29,504 bases of DNA from Zopfochytrium polystomum (lineage: Eukaryota; Chytridiomycota; Chytridiomycetes; Chytridiales; Chytridiaceae), in the NCBI GenBank assembly GCA_025765615.1, contig JAIVFJ010000512.1, forward strand, positions 1-29,504, in the 5' to 3' direction. Position numbers and translations under genes: made by a program. The notes under the pieces were generated by a model. That model made no database searches. It was given only the letters and a program-made list of their open reading frames with translations, and was not told the DNA's origin. This document shows, one piece after another, positions 9,763 to 19,881 of the stretch (the stretch's first letter is position 1; each line of letters begins with the position of its first letter).

Positions 9763-11190
9763 ATGGACAACACTTCCGCAGCCGTTGGGTTGGTGGCGAC
9801 GACGATACCAGAGCCTGCAACCGTCGTTCCTCTCCTTTTCGGAACGAACTACGTGCCGCCGCCGAGTCTGACTCGGCTGAAGCCGGCCGATGAGCCGTCC
9901 TCATCAGTAGCGTCAGATGCCGCCGATTTGGTCCTTGTCCTTCCGCCGCCGTCGTCCCTCGCCGCCGACGCGCCTTCGGAAACAGTCCTCTCGCGCAGAC
10001 GGCTCCTCCTCGCCGTCTCCCCTTGGACTGGAGCCGGAACGACATACATCTCCCTCTTCGCCTTCTCCGCCTCCTCGCACGGATGGAAGCGATCGCGAGC
10101 CCCAATCCTCCCAGATCATAGTCGGCTCTAACTACGTTGTCGACGTCGCCCGCCCTCGCAAAACGGCAAAGTTCTTCATTGGCTTCTCGTTCGGCGACTG
10201 GCCCCGCTTCAAGAGCGACCTTCTGGTCTGCTCCGGTGAGTATCTGAACTCGTTTTCTGGTGTGTGTGTTTTCAGGACGTCTGATTCCTATCCGTCTCGT
10301 CAACAGCATCCCTTGGAGTGCTTCAGTACGGACTCCACGCGATCGAATACAACGACGACGGCCCATCGACCTTGCGTCTCGCCGCGCAGCTCCCCGTCCT
10401 CCAGCACCCTGCGATCGGCGGCGCGTGGTGCGGTGATGCCCTCGTCGTCGTCCAGGACCGCGGCGACGCCGCGCCGTCCGCGACCCTGTGGACCGCGCCC
10501 AGCCGCGGCGACAGGAGTGCCACAGACGCGCGACTCGTTTGGACGGCCCGCCTTCCGCTTGCGCCGAACCCAGTCGACGTGCCGACGGCGCTCAACACCA
10601 CCCTCGCCGCATTCTGCCTCCCCGATCCCGCAGCCCCCCGCCTCGTCGTCGTCCGCGCCGCCGACGGATCCACCCTCTCCGACACCCCCCTGCCGCTCGC
10701 GGGCCCCGTCCGCTCCCTCGCACTCACCGCCGCCAACCACCTGCTCGTCCTGCACGGCCCCGACGCCGACCCGCTCGTGTCCGCGTACGACCTCGACGCC
10801 GCGGCCGCAAACAACCCGCGCCTGCTGGGCTCCCGCGCCCTCCGCGCGCTGCTGCCCGCATCCGCCGCTGCCCGAGCCTCCCACACGTTCCACGCGTCCG
10901 ACGACGGGCGCGTCGTGGCCGTCTGCGCGAGCGACCGCACCGTCCTCGAGACGCCGCCGCCGCCGCGCGCTGACGCCACGCCCCGGGCAGGCCGAATGAA
11001 ACGCTCGTTCATCCGCACCGAGGCCGATCTGGTCGTGTTTGAGAACGTCGGCGGCGTGTTGACCGGGTCCGGCGTCACCCACGAGTGGATCAGCCACGTG
11101 AATGATGATGGGTTTGACGGGTTTGTCGTTGCGGCTGGGGAGGAGGGCGGAGCTGCCGTGGTCGGCTTTGTTAGGCAGTCTTTCAAGTAG
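9763..11190 (+). CDS. Unrecognised protein, possibly beta-propeller-like
   Basis: ATG at 9763 (MDNTSAAVGLVATT). Exon 1 ends at 10235 and exon 2 runs 10307-11190; the GTGAGT...CAACAG intron joins in phase (VCSASLGVLQYG). About 455 residues. Alternating short strands and turns (LLLAVSPWTG, YISLFAFSAS, FFIGFSFGDW, LVVVRAADGS, HLLVLHGPDAD, VVAVCASDRT, DLVVFENVGG) suggest repeated beta-blades, but no WD signature is present and I do not recognise the family. The frame shifts by one base between about 10085 and 10105: both sides look coding (SASSHGWK then QIIVGSNYVVDV), so a small indel is likely. No signal peptide or membrane segment. It could be a regulatory or transport-complex subunit; that is a guess. 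Confidence 0.6.
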
Positions 11191-11439
11191 AGGTGGTGCT
11201 GTCGTTTGGTCTCGGTGGATGGTGTTCATTTTTTTTTTTTTCAAAGTCCATCATTTTGATGGAAGCTTGGATACCGCCATGAATTGAAGCCAATGATTAA
11301 AAAAAATGCTCCGTGTTTGGGAGTTTCTTTCGCTGCCAGTTCATGGAACTTCGTTACAAAACGAGACTAAGCAATCCTCACGGCGAGGTCCCACACAGAG
11401 GTGCAAATAAGGGCTCCCCCAAAGGACCACATTCACACT
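11191..11439. other. 3' flank of the unknown gene
   Basis: Short non-coding stretch with T- and A-runs (11229-11240, 11298-11305). Nothing else supported. Confidence 0.5.
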
Positions 11440-11621
11440 CTATGGTTCCACATCCACATCCACTGCCCCAGAGGCCTTGGGCAAGTCCACAATTCTGCGG
11501 CGTCGAGCAGGGCTGTTCCTATTTCGACGTTGGCTGCGACCCCCAAGGCAAGGAGGATGGAAAAGAGCTGTTTGTGCGGCTGGAGACGGACAGGAGACAA
11601 AGAATTTGAAAACGCCCCCAA
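11440..11621 (-). pseudogene. Inverted, internally deleted relic of the neighbouring ankyrin-repeat gene
   Basis: On the minus strand this reads ALGVAANVEIGTALLDA, matching ASGVAANVDIVTALLDA of the intact gene (about 12319-12369). It then jumps, in a shifted frame, to IVDLPKASGAVDVDVEP-stop, matching the intact C-terminus IVDLLKATGAVEVEP-stop. DNA identity is plain (GGGGGTCGCAGCCAACGTCGA in both). Everything between, roughly 800 bp of ankyrin repeats, is missing. The stretch before it (about 11555-11600) also aligns loosely with the repeat upstream. It is a dead duplicate in head-to-head orientation. Confidence 0.85.
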
Positions 11622-11748
11622 ATCCGTATTTCTGAGACAAAGTAAAGTTCATCATCGATTGACAAAGCAAAAAAAATAATAAAAAAACGAAGAAAGAAGA
11701 AGAAAAAAAGGGTGCAAAATCTTTGTCTCTCTTGCACGGCGTCTCCAA

Positions 11749-13221
11749 ATGCTCCGCGCCGTCGCCTCCGCCGCCTCCGCCGCCTTCCACTTCGTCTTTG
11801 ACGGCAGCGACGACGCCGGCCTCGAGCCGAAGATCAAGTTCTTCAAGGCGGTCGGCGAAGGCGATGTCGCAAAGGTCGAAAGGCTCCTCCTCGCAAACAG
11901 CGCCGATCCGAACGCCATGGTCGACTTTGAATGGACGAAACCGGACGAACACATTCCCGCTTACACCGCCATGCACTTGGCCCCAATCGCCGAGAAGAAT
12001 GCCCTCCCCATTCTGACCCTCATGCTCGACAACGGCGGCGACCCAAACGTCCTCGACGAAGAGAGTTGCACCCCGCTCTTGGCCGCCATCAACACTCCAG
12101 AAGGGCCGAACATGCCGTGCGTGCGCTTGCTTCTCGACCGCGGAGCGAAGGCGGACGTTGTGTCAAATGAAACTGGCATCCACCGGACCCCCCTGATGGC
12201 CGCCGTCACCGCCAAAAACGCCGAGCTCGTCCGCCTCCTGCTCCAGCACGGAGCCGATCCGAACGGCGTCTCACCGCCCGGAGTGCGGCACGACCCGTTC
12301 TTCATGCCGATCCTGGCTGCCTCGGGGGTCGCAGCCAACGTCGACATTGTCACCGCCCTCCTCGACGCCGGCGCCGACATCGATGCGGCAGACGCGGACG
12401 GCGTGACTGCTCTCTGCATGTCCGCCCAGTCCTACGACCCACAAACACCGAAAAGTTCCGACCGCGTCAACGTGCTCCGGTTGCTCCTCGCGCGCGGCGC
12501 CAACCCGAACGGCGTACCCAACCCCAAGTTCGGCACCCCCTTGATGACCGCCGCGATTAACGGGGATCCGACGGCCACCGCGGCCCTGCTCGCCGCCGGC
12601 GCCGACCCCAACGGCAGATCCCTCAACAACGAGACCGCCCTGACCAGCGCTGCGATGTCGGGAAACTTGGAGACCGTGCGGATGCTCGTCGAGCATGGCG
12701 CAGACGTCCCGCACGCGTCCACGAGCGCCTCTGGCGTCGAAAGAGTCACGGCGCTGCATGGCGCGTGCGAGATGGGTCACGTCGACATTGTCAAGCTGCT
12801 TCTGGCGACGAAGAGAGTCGACGTTGACGCCGTCACCAACCCGCCGTTTACGCCGCTGACCCTCGCCATCCAACTCGAGCGCGTCGACTGCGCGATTGCG
12901 CTGCTGGACGCCGGGGCGAACGTCGACCTCCTGGGGCCGATCTTTTTTGCGATCGCCCACGGCCAGGTTTCTGTCGTCGAGGCGCTGTTGGAGAGACAAT
13001 GCGACCTTGATCGATTTGATCAGGAAGGCCACACTCCGCTGACGCTGGCGATTTCGAAAAGAAATGTGGTCATGGTTAAACTGCTGCTGGAGAAGGGCAA
13101 GGTGGATCCCAACAAGAAGAAGCAGGATGGCATGCCGCCGTTGGAGCTTGCGCAGCTGGAAGGATTTGCGGAGATTGTGGACTTGCTCAAGGCAACTGGG
13201 GCGGTGGAGGTGGAGCCATAG
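11749..13221 (+). CDS. Ankyrin-repeat protein
   Basis: Single intact exon of 490 residues starting MLRAVASAASAAFHF. After a short leader, about ten to twelve ankyrin repeats fill the protein. Examples of the helix-turn pattern are VERLLLANSADPNAM, TPLLAAINTPEGPNM, TPLMAAVTAKNAELVRLLL, VTALLDAGADIDAADADG, TPLMTAAINGDPTATAALL, TALTSAAMSGNLETVRML, DIVKLLLATKRVDVDAV and TPLTLAISKRNVVMVKLLL. The end is EIVDLLKATGAVEVEP. There is no other domain, signal peptide or membrane segment. Ankyrin arrays bind proteins; the partner cannot be inferred. It is the cleanest long frame in the window. A deleted inverted copy lies 130 bp upstream, showing recent local duplication. Confidence 0.93.
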   Translation: MLRAVASAASAAFHFVFDGSDDAGLEPKIKFFKAVGEGDVAKVERLLLANSADPNAMVDFEWTKPDEHIPAYTAMHLAPIAEKNALPILTLMLDNGGDPNVLDEESCTPLLAAINTPEGPNMPCVRLLLDRGAKADVVSNETGIHRTPLMAAVTAKNAELVRLLLQHGADPNGVSPPGVRHDPFFMPILAASGVAANVDIVTALLDAGADIDAADADGVTALCMSAQSYDPQTPKSSDRVNVLRLLLARGANPNGVPNPKFGTPLMTAAINGDPTATAALLAAGADPNGRSLNNETALTSAAMSGNLETVRMLVEHGADVPHASTSASGVERVTALHGACEMGHVDIVKLLLATKRVDVDAVTNPPFTPLTLAIQLERVDCAIALLDAGANVDLLGPIFFAIAHGQVSVVEALLERQCDLDRFDQEGHTPLTLAISKRNVVMVKLLLEKGKVDPNKKKQDGMPPLELAQLEGFAEIVDLLKATGAVEVEP

Positions 13222-14061
13222 GGAGTGGTCCTCGCTGGGTGAAGGCCATTATGTGGACGCCCCCCTCGGTGAGGAACGGCAGTTTTATCGCAGATTGTTT
13301 GGGTTCTTCTTTGTAACAAAGGTTTATGAAATGGCAGCGCTTGCTCTTATTACTCTGATAATAGCAAGTAGTGCGAAGCTGAAAGGAATTGAAGAAATTG
13401 TGGTGGGGCGCCGGTCACCCTCCTAGCCAATCACCTCAGCCCACGCAGCCCGCAAAACGCCGGGCTCGACGTCGTCCCCGTCGACCTTGCCGTCAACCAG
13501 ATTCTCGGTGATCGCCGCGTCCGCTCACGCGTTGCAAATGCGTCGTGTTTTAAATGGAGCAAATGAAAAGCAACAATAAAAAGTTGGTGATTAGCGATTT
13601 TCCGACCCTTGTTAGCACAATGATGATTCAACATAAGCTGCAGAGAGCATCAAAACTAGGTTTGCGTATTTGACTTTGATATATTCATCTTTGATCTCAA
13701 GTTATTCAATTGCAACAATGAGGTCGACGACCAACCGGGCATGCTCTTTTGCAAGCCAGTGGTAGCGGGCAACAAGCAAGGCGACGGAGTTATTTTCGTT
13801 CCCTGGCTGTCTGTAAAGGCAAAAGCCACGAGTCCTGTATCAAGCGGACTCGCGCTGTAATGTTAAAGATGAAACACGCAAGTTAACAGAGTGGTGGTGG
13901 TCGGTCCTTTGTGGCAAAGGGGAGGGAAGAATGAGGATTGGGAGTTTCGTCCGGTGGATGAGGGTAGAAAACAAGCTTCGTAGAAAGTGAGAAGGAAAGC
14001 CGACGACAAAACGCGGAGCGGAACAGAAAATGAGTCGCACTGCGCTCGAGCTCCGGACTCT
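13222..14061. other. Intergenic region between the ankyrin and polygalacturonase genes (convergent)
   Basis: Both genes point into this stretch, so it holds two 3' flanks. An AATAAA at 13575-13580 may serve the ankyrin gene. A minus-strand coding-like piece lies at 13423-13524. The rest is AT-richer and shows nothing recognisable. Confidence 0.5.
13423..13524 (-). pseudogene. Orphan C-terminal coding fragment (33 codons)
   Basis: On the minus strand, bounded by stops on both sides, it reads ADAAITENLVDGKVDGDD followed by VEPGVLRAAWAEVIG and TAG. The GC-rich, codon-like composition contrasts sharply with the AT-rich flanks. A possible acceptor (GCGTGAG) precedes it, but no upstream exon is visible. 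Most likely the last exon of a lost gene or a short inserted fragment. Family unknown. Confidence 0.4.
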
Positions 14062-15365
14062 TCAGCATCCCGTCAGCGTCTTTGGCACACCAGTGCAGTT
14101 GCTGTTCTTGGGCGTGATGTTGATGTTGCTAAAAGAGAACCCGGAGCACGCCGCGCACAGAATATACGTGCTGTACTTTGCGCTGCTCGACACGGTCCCG
14201 CGGACGCCGTTCAGCGTCACGCCCGAGATCGGGATGCCGCCCGTCGGCGTGCCGGTCGGCCCGCCGTTCAGGTAGTCCTGCTCGATCACGATCCCGTACT
14301 TGTTGATGTTCGACAGCGTAATGTCCGTGTAGTTGACGTTCTTGACGTACCCGCCCGTCGCCCCCGAGATCGTCTTGATCCGCACCCCGTTGTCCGAGTC
14401 GCTGATCGTGCAGCTGGTCACCGTCACCCCGTCCACCTTCTTCCCCGACGCGATCGACCCGATCGAGATCCCGTGCCCGCCGCTGCACGTGTTGTGCAGG
14501 AATTTGATGTTGCCGCCGTCGTTGATCGCAAGGCAGTCGTCTTGGTTTTGCACGGTCGAGTATTGGATCGTGATGCCGGTCGCGCTGACGTCTGTTTTGA
14601 ATGTGAGGGATGAGGGATGCGTGGAGTGTAAGTGAGTGTGGTCGCCTGGATGAGAGCAAAAGGAGGTAGGGGATGTGCCCAGGAGGTAAATAATGGAGGG
14701 TTGGGGGGAACAGAGAGAGAACAAACCAAAGGCATCCGTGTTGTGGCCGAGGGTTTTGCCGCCAGAGAGCTTGTTGCCGTCCGTGTTGTCGACCGTGATG
14801 TGGTCAAGGGTCGTGTCGGAGCCGCCAATGCTGAAAATATGGACCGGGGAGTTTTTGATTTTGATGCCCTTGATGAGGGAGCCGCCCGTCGTCAAGACCT
14901 TGAAGAACTTGGGCTCTGAATAAAAATTGAAAATTAGCCGCATATTTCGAGTGGATAGAATCTGAAATATAACACTCAACTGTTGTCGACGCCGTTGGCG
15001 CCCTTGGTGTCCCAGTACAGCTGCCCGTTCCCGTGGAACGTCGCGCCCGTGCCGTCAAACGTGATCTTGTTTCCGCCAAGCGTGAACAAAAAGTCGGACT
15101 TTGTGAACTTGCTCGACTTTGCCCAGGTGATGGTGTCCTTGACGGTCACGCTGGTGCCGTCCTTCAGCCCGCTCAGGTCCAGCTTGGTCTCGGGCGGCAC
15201 CGTGAACGGCCCTTGGATGACGATGTTGGTCGACGACAGGCACTTGGACACGTCCGTGTCTTTCGCGATCACGCACGCCGCCGGGGTCGCGGGGGCCGCC
15301 GAGGAAGGGTTGAGGACGGTGAGGAGCACGAGGCTGAGGGTGGTCAGGGTGGAGAGCGAGTGCAT
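14062..15365 (-). CDS. Secreted endo-polygalacturonase (glycoside hydrolase family 28)
   Basis: Hydrolyses alpha-1,4 bonds of polygalacturonan in pectin, outside the cell. Exons (minus strand): 15365-14981, 14915-14727, 14591-14062; introns of 65 and 135 nt join in phase. About 367 residues, the usual fungal size. The signal peptide is MHSLSTLTTLSLVLLTVLNPSSA with cleavage near SSAAPA. All GH28 catalytic signatures are present: NTDAFDVS (split by intron 2), QDDCLAI, GGHGISIGS and RIK (GVRIKT). Flanking regions also fit: GQLYWDTKGANG, PKFFKV, IKIKNSPVHIFSI, CSGFSFSNINI and a C-terminal Cys pair. No frameshift. It implies plant material in the diet or habitat of the organism. Confidence 0.96.
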
Positions 15366-15482
15366 CTTTTGTATGTGTATAGCTAGTCTTTTGGCTTCTT
15401 TCTTCTACAAATTGGAATGGTCGTGATGGATGAGGGATTCGAAGGTTTTGCTGAGCGACAGGGTATTGGCGTCGATGCTCGT

Positions 15483-15490
15483 CTTTTATA
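15483..15490 (-). promoter_or_regulatory. TATA box of the polygalacturonase gene
   Basis: TATAAAAG on the minus strand, 118 nt upstream of the polygalacturonase ATG. Sequence and distance fit a core promoter. Confidence 0.55.
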
Positions 15491-15563
15491 GGCCAAATAG
15501 GAGAGCGGATCCTGTGCACTGCTGATTGTCTTCATTTGTTCCCTCGTCCAACAGATAATTTTC

Positions 15564-15565
<2 letters not shown>

Positions 15566-15597
<32 letters not shown>
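15566..15597. repeat. Poly-T tract (about 32 nt)
   Basis: Pure T run on the plus strand (poly-A on the minus strand), upstream of the polygalacturonase promoter. Poly(dA:dT) tracts exclude nucleosomes, so it may help promoter access; it could equally be a retroposed poly-A scar. Confidence 0.85.
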
Positions 15598-15599
<2 letters not shown>

Positions 15600-17932
15600 A
15601 TCCGGCCGAGCATGGTTTCGGTTCATATCCGCAATCAATACCGACATGGGCATGGAGGACTGGTGCTTGCGGAACCACTTTGCGGTCGAGTGAGTGGTGT
15701 GTGTGAGAGTGTGTATGTGTGTGTGTGTACCTGCTGGCTGTGCTCCGCCTCCACGGATGGCGCGTGGTTTGCGTGGGATGCAATCGAAAAGGACTTGCCC
15801 GAAGCCATAACCCACTTGCAGCTTGTTGGAACAAGTCCTCTCAGCGTCACGGGTCAAGCTTTCGGCTCTGGTCCGCCATGCCATTCCCGATTCGTGCAAT
15901 TAATAGTTCGAACGACACAGTTCCTCGTCGCGTGGAGCGATCTGCTCGTGGAGGGATGAAAGTGGTCACGAGAGCACGCCGCCTCTCTTTTGGCAATAAT
16001 ACCGCGAGTCTGCCGGCTTTGTGAGTTTTTTTGTGTGTCTCCCACCCTCTCACATTCATGCTGTTACACGGGTTCACAATACACTTTTGTCTGCCTTCCG
16101 CGGGTGGCAGTGCTACAGCCCACCCACCACACACACACTCTCTCTCTCTTTGTGCAGGCAGGAAGCCCACCGACCCCCCGTAAAGAGCGTCCGCCCGTCT
16201 CCCCCCAACCCCATTGTTTGAGTGGAGGAATCAGCATCTGGTCGTTGTGGAATTGGTGGAAAGCCGCCTCCCCCAACCCCCCCCACCCCCACACAAGCTC
16301 GGTTTGACATTCCTCTAGGTCACCCCATTTTGCAACTAAAATTATGAGTGCTTGCTCCGTTGGCTTTTTACCAATAGCATCGCATCACTACCGACTCAGC
16401 CCACCACTTTGCCGAAGAAAGAAGGCCGCTGCGCCGTCTGACCTTGTGTTCGCGGTATTTGCCATTATTATACAGGAGCGGCAGTGCACGGTGGTCTGCG
16501 GGAGAGGAACCGCGTATTCACTATGCGGGACGGACCTCGGGGACTTGCAACGCCTGTTTACATGTAAAGCGCAAAGAGTTAGCCTTTCGGTCCGCTTGCG
16601 ACGGCCGTGGAAGCCTAAATGCCAACAGATTTCCGGCGGCCGTCACTTACTTCCTGCGCCCCTTTCCCTTGCGGGAAACTGGCCCTCGAGCAGGGCGTAT
16701 GTTTCGTTATCGAGTCATAAGTGCAAGGCACGTGCTGGGGAGGATGTGGGTGGGCTCGTGAAGCGATTGCCAGTCGATCGGTTTTATTGCTCTACTATTC
16801 AAAAAAACCTCAAAGCCAGCGCAAAACAGGTAGAGGGCCTGCCAAGTGAAACGTCGAAAGCAAACACAGGAAACCCTCCGACGAAGGCCAGGCTTTGCCC
16901 GTTCGTGAGTCCCCTTTCACCCAATCTGCTTGCAGTTCGTCTGCTGCGAGAACCAGCACCACGGCGCGCGGCGGAAGAGGATCGGCGCCGGGGCGGCGGC
17001 CTCGGCGGCGGCGTCTTGTTACGTGGAAAGGGTCGGAAGGAACGGTGCGTGCGGTGAAGAGTTAGGGATGAATCGTGGTGGCGACGAAGTGGAAAAGTCG
17101 GCAAACAAACGAAAAAGGAAAGCGGAGCAGAATCAAATGGTGCGTTGTCGATCCCGGCGGCGCTTTTCTGACACATACCACCGTTTGGAGAGGAGGTGGC
17201 CGAGACGCTCGACATCGCGGCGGCGAGGAGGAGAAGCGCGATGGCGGCGGGGGAAGGCGAGCTTCATGTTTTTGGTTGGGCTTTCCTTTTTGATGGGTTG
17301 TTGTTGGTGTGGTTGGGGGAATACTGAGGGCATGCGCGCGATTTATACCGCGGTTGGTGGAACGATGAAAGGAGTTGGAACCGCTGCTTCATTTGATTCT
17401 TCACTGAAAGGAGGGGGGGCTGAATAGAGAAGGAAAGTCCTTGAACCGGCCAACTGTCATTCAACCCCCCCCCCCCCCCTTGTTAAAAAAATCGGAGGTG
17501 GGGGAATATGGGTTATAATTAAAAAATGACGATTTGAGGGGGGCAGCTTTTTGGGTGCCACTTTTCTCCTGTCCTGCGTTAATGATTCAGGCAGGACTCC
17601 GCCTAGATACACAACGATAGCACACCACCCATGTTTGTTTATTGAAGAAGGAGGTGGTTGGGTCTACCTGCTGAGGGTTTGTGTCGTGACCTCGTTGAGC
17701 ACGCTCTCGTCAGGTTTTCTCACTTTCCTCTCCCCCTCGACCACCCACCCACAAGGATAACAGCAAAAACCCGTTGTTCGCCGGGACGGCTCTCCGTCGC
17801 TGTTGGCGAGCCGCGCTGAGGTCCAGCGGAGCGATGGAGCGATCGCCGCGGCGGCCCTTCGGCGCCGCAGTTGCGTAGGGAGGAGGTCAGGACGGAGAGG
17901 GTCAGGACGGTGGCGCCTCAGCCGCTAGGGGA
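15598..17932. other. About 2.3 kb without a supported gene
   Basis: Contains a short TG/GT-rich tract (about 15697-15730), CT/CA-rich stretches (about 16125-16152), a C-run at 17465-17479 and many short open frames on both strands. None has family features. One possible exon after an acceptor at 16935 (FVCCENQHHG) is noted but cannot be tied to a gene. Confidence 0.5.
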
Positions 17933-18291
17933 CTAGGCGGACAGCCACTGGGACGGACAGACCTTATGAGCCGGTCTGGAGGGGGGAAGCGGGGCGTACT
18001 GGTCGGGAAGAAGCGACCTGACAGCGAGGGCGAGGCGGGAAAACGCCGATGGTGCCGGCCCGGCGCTTTCCTCGTACATTGACGGATCGATCGAGGCCCC
18101 GAATTCGCCCTGACCCCCCAGCCCCACGGGGTGGCGCCTGCAGCACGTCGTTTTTCAAGAATTGCGACCGGCGCCCTCCCGAAGGCCCAGGAACCCACTT
18201 TGGCTGTCCCGTCGGCTCGTTGGGAGCGCGTGGCGTCTTGGGCTCGTCGGACTGCAAAGGAATGTCCAACAACGAAAACGCGTCCTGGAAG
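17933..18291 (-). CDS. Possible C-terminal coding segment, minus strand, unknown
   Basis: After a good acceptor (TTTTGCAG), the minus strand reads SFQDAFSLLDIPLQSDEPK, a Pro-rich stretch with QPKWVPGPSGG, then FLKNDVLQAPPRG. After one G too many or too few in a G6 run (about 18118) it continues GEFGASIDPSMYEESAG, SAFSRLALAVRSLLPDQYA and ends QWLSA-TAG at 17933. The phrasing is protein-like over both parts. The opposite strand is also partly open (KGMSNNENASWKLQNCC), so strand choice is not certain. Upstream exons were not resolved. Family not recognised. Confidence 0.35.
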
Positions 18292-18487
18292 CTGCAAAAC
18301 TGTTGCCCGACCTGGTGACGTATTCTCGTTCATTATTTGTTTTTTTCCGGTTGTTGTCTTCGAGCTGATATTTCCAAAAGCGGAAAGTAAAGACAGGACA
18401 TCTGAGAACCAGCGTCGGAGCACGAGAGAGAGACAGCCAGAGAGAGACGGGCATCTGTCGCTAACTAACTAAAGTTGCTTACCTTCA

Positions 18488-19157
18488 ATGATCACACACG
18501 TACTTCTCCGACTCGTCCTGCTCGCCGCTTCTATCACAGGCCTCGACTCCCCTCTACAAGCCCGGTTACGCCTGCACTCCCCAAGCCTGCTCCCCAAACA
18601 CCTTTCCCCCGACACCGTCCCCCAACGGCGATCACGTTTTCGGCTACCAGACCGTCTCGTGCAGCGACTCCCTCCTCCGCACCCTGTCGCCGCGGCATCG
18701 TTTCCCCAGCCGGATCCAGCTACCTCGGCATCGTAGAGTACACGAACTCGACGTGCTCGCAAGAGTACTTGAGGCAGCTACATCAAGGCGGACGGAAGGC
18801 TGCTACTACACTGGGCGAACCCCGGGCTATCGCGACGGTGTCGCCGACGGCGGGGGGCGTGTGGACCAACTGGGTGATGGGAGGGTTCGACTGCTCCGGT
18901 TCGGCGGGTGTCGACAAAGACTGTTCCCATCTTGGGAGGATGCCAGCCGGGGGGGACGGCGGTATGTCGTCGTTTTGAACGGAGCGACCTCGCGAAGGCG
19001 GCTCCGAACCAAACCACAACTGCGAGTTCGATACAAGGCGGAACAAGTACAACGAGTGCCGCGACGGCAAAGAACGACCTCTGGCTCGATTCGCTCGTTC
19101 CCCACGATGCTGGTGGTGGTTATCGGCTTGTTTGCCGCGCTCACCTCCCTCTCATGA
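18488..19157 (+). pseudogene. Broken gene for a secreted, GPI-anchor-like Cys-rich protein
   Basis: Starts with a clear signal peptide (MITHVLLRLVLLAASITG). Coding-like pieces then alternate between all three frames: YKPGYACTPQACSPNTF and FGYQTVSCSDSLL, then SSYLGIVEYTNSTCSQEYL, then GCYYTGRTPGYRDG, then WVMGGFDCSGSAGVDKDC, then NCEFDTRRNKYNECRDG, and last the tail TMLVVVIGLFAALTSLS before the stop at 19157. At least five frame changes in 670 bp, too many for casual sequencing error alone. Cys spacing (C-x11-C) and the hydrophobic tail match the gene at 7747-8564, so the two are probably distant paralogues. Role likely cell surface; function unknown. Confidence 0.6.
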
Positions 19158-19881
19158 AATGAAAAATCATTCTGTCCTTGACATCAGTCGCTCTCATGGA
19201 TCTCACCGATCGCGAGCCTGAAGCGACCAATATACAACGAAAGCAATACATTGCTCGTGGTTAGCTTCACCCCTAGATAGAAAGGAGCGGGGTAGTGAGA
19301 GGGCCAAGCCCTCGCCGAGTGCTCCAGAATGAAAGGAGTGCCTACCGTCTCTCGACCAGATTTTGGCTTATCTTGACCGAGATTCAATTGCCCGTGGCAT
19401 GCTGTGGGTCAGAGTACAGTGTTGGAGGACCACCTCTGGTCAGATCTTTGTGGAAGCGCCAGGCGCTTCCTTTGTTGCGCCCATGAGGAGTCTTTTTAGT
19501 GTTCGCGTTAGTGGTATTGTTTGTTTGGGCTCGATGTCCTCGCGGGTTCGCGGCCACCCTTTCCGCCCTCCGTCGACGCCGTGCATCCATCCACTCGAAC
19601 CATCCCATCTCTTCGACACCAGCTATGCCCATTGTTCGCGCGGCGTTTGGGCCCTGGGGTTGCACGCCCATCTTCCACCCGGGTAGGTAGTCCCGTGAGA
19701 CTTCCAAATCTCTTACATAATGGCAGTACGACCGCGTGCAAAGTGCGCAACCATTTTAGACCTGGTCCTTCCATTACATACCACAGGGCTGGGTTGTATT
19801 GATTTGAAGGCAGTTCGTTGTTGCGCGATCCGTCTTGCAGACACGTCCGCCGACTGCCGTCGCCTCTCGGCAAAAAAGGGG
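19158..19881. other. Region with no supported gene
   Basis: Short open frames on both strands without motifs. It may contain the decayed 3' flank of the minus-strand fragment that ends at 19882. Confidence 0.45.

Noticed and set aside
10300..11244. 314-residue minus-strand open frame
   Set aside because: Antisense to the second exon of the 9763-11190 gene; composition is a mirror of it and it has no motif or splice logic.
12271..13032. 253-residue minus-strand open frame
   Set aside because: Lies wholly antisense to the intact ankyrin gene.
14030..14613. Plus-strand open frames under the polygalacturonase
   Set aside because: Antisense to GH28 exons that carry all catalytic motifs.
15562..15834. 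Minus-strand frames with His-Thr runs and a Lys run at the end
   Set aside because: Translations of TG repeats and the poly-T tract.
16344..17057. 237-residue plus-strand open frame
   Set aside because: Mixed composition, no domain, no start context, and surrounded by frames of similar length in other phases.
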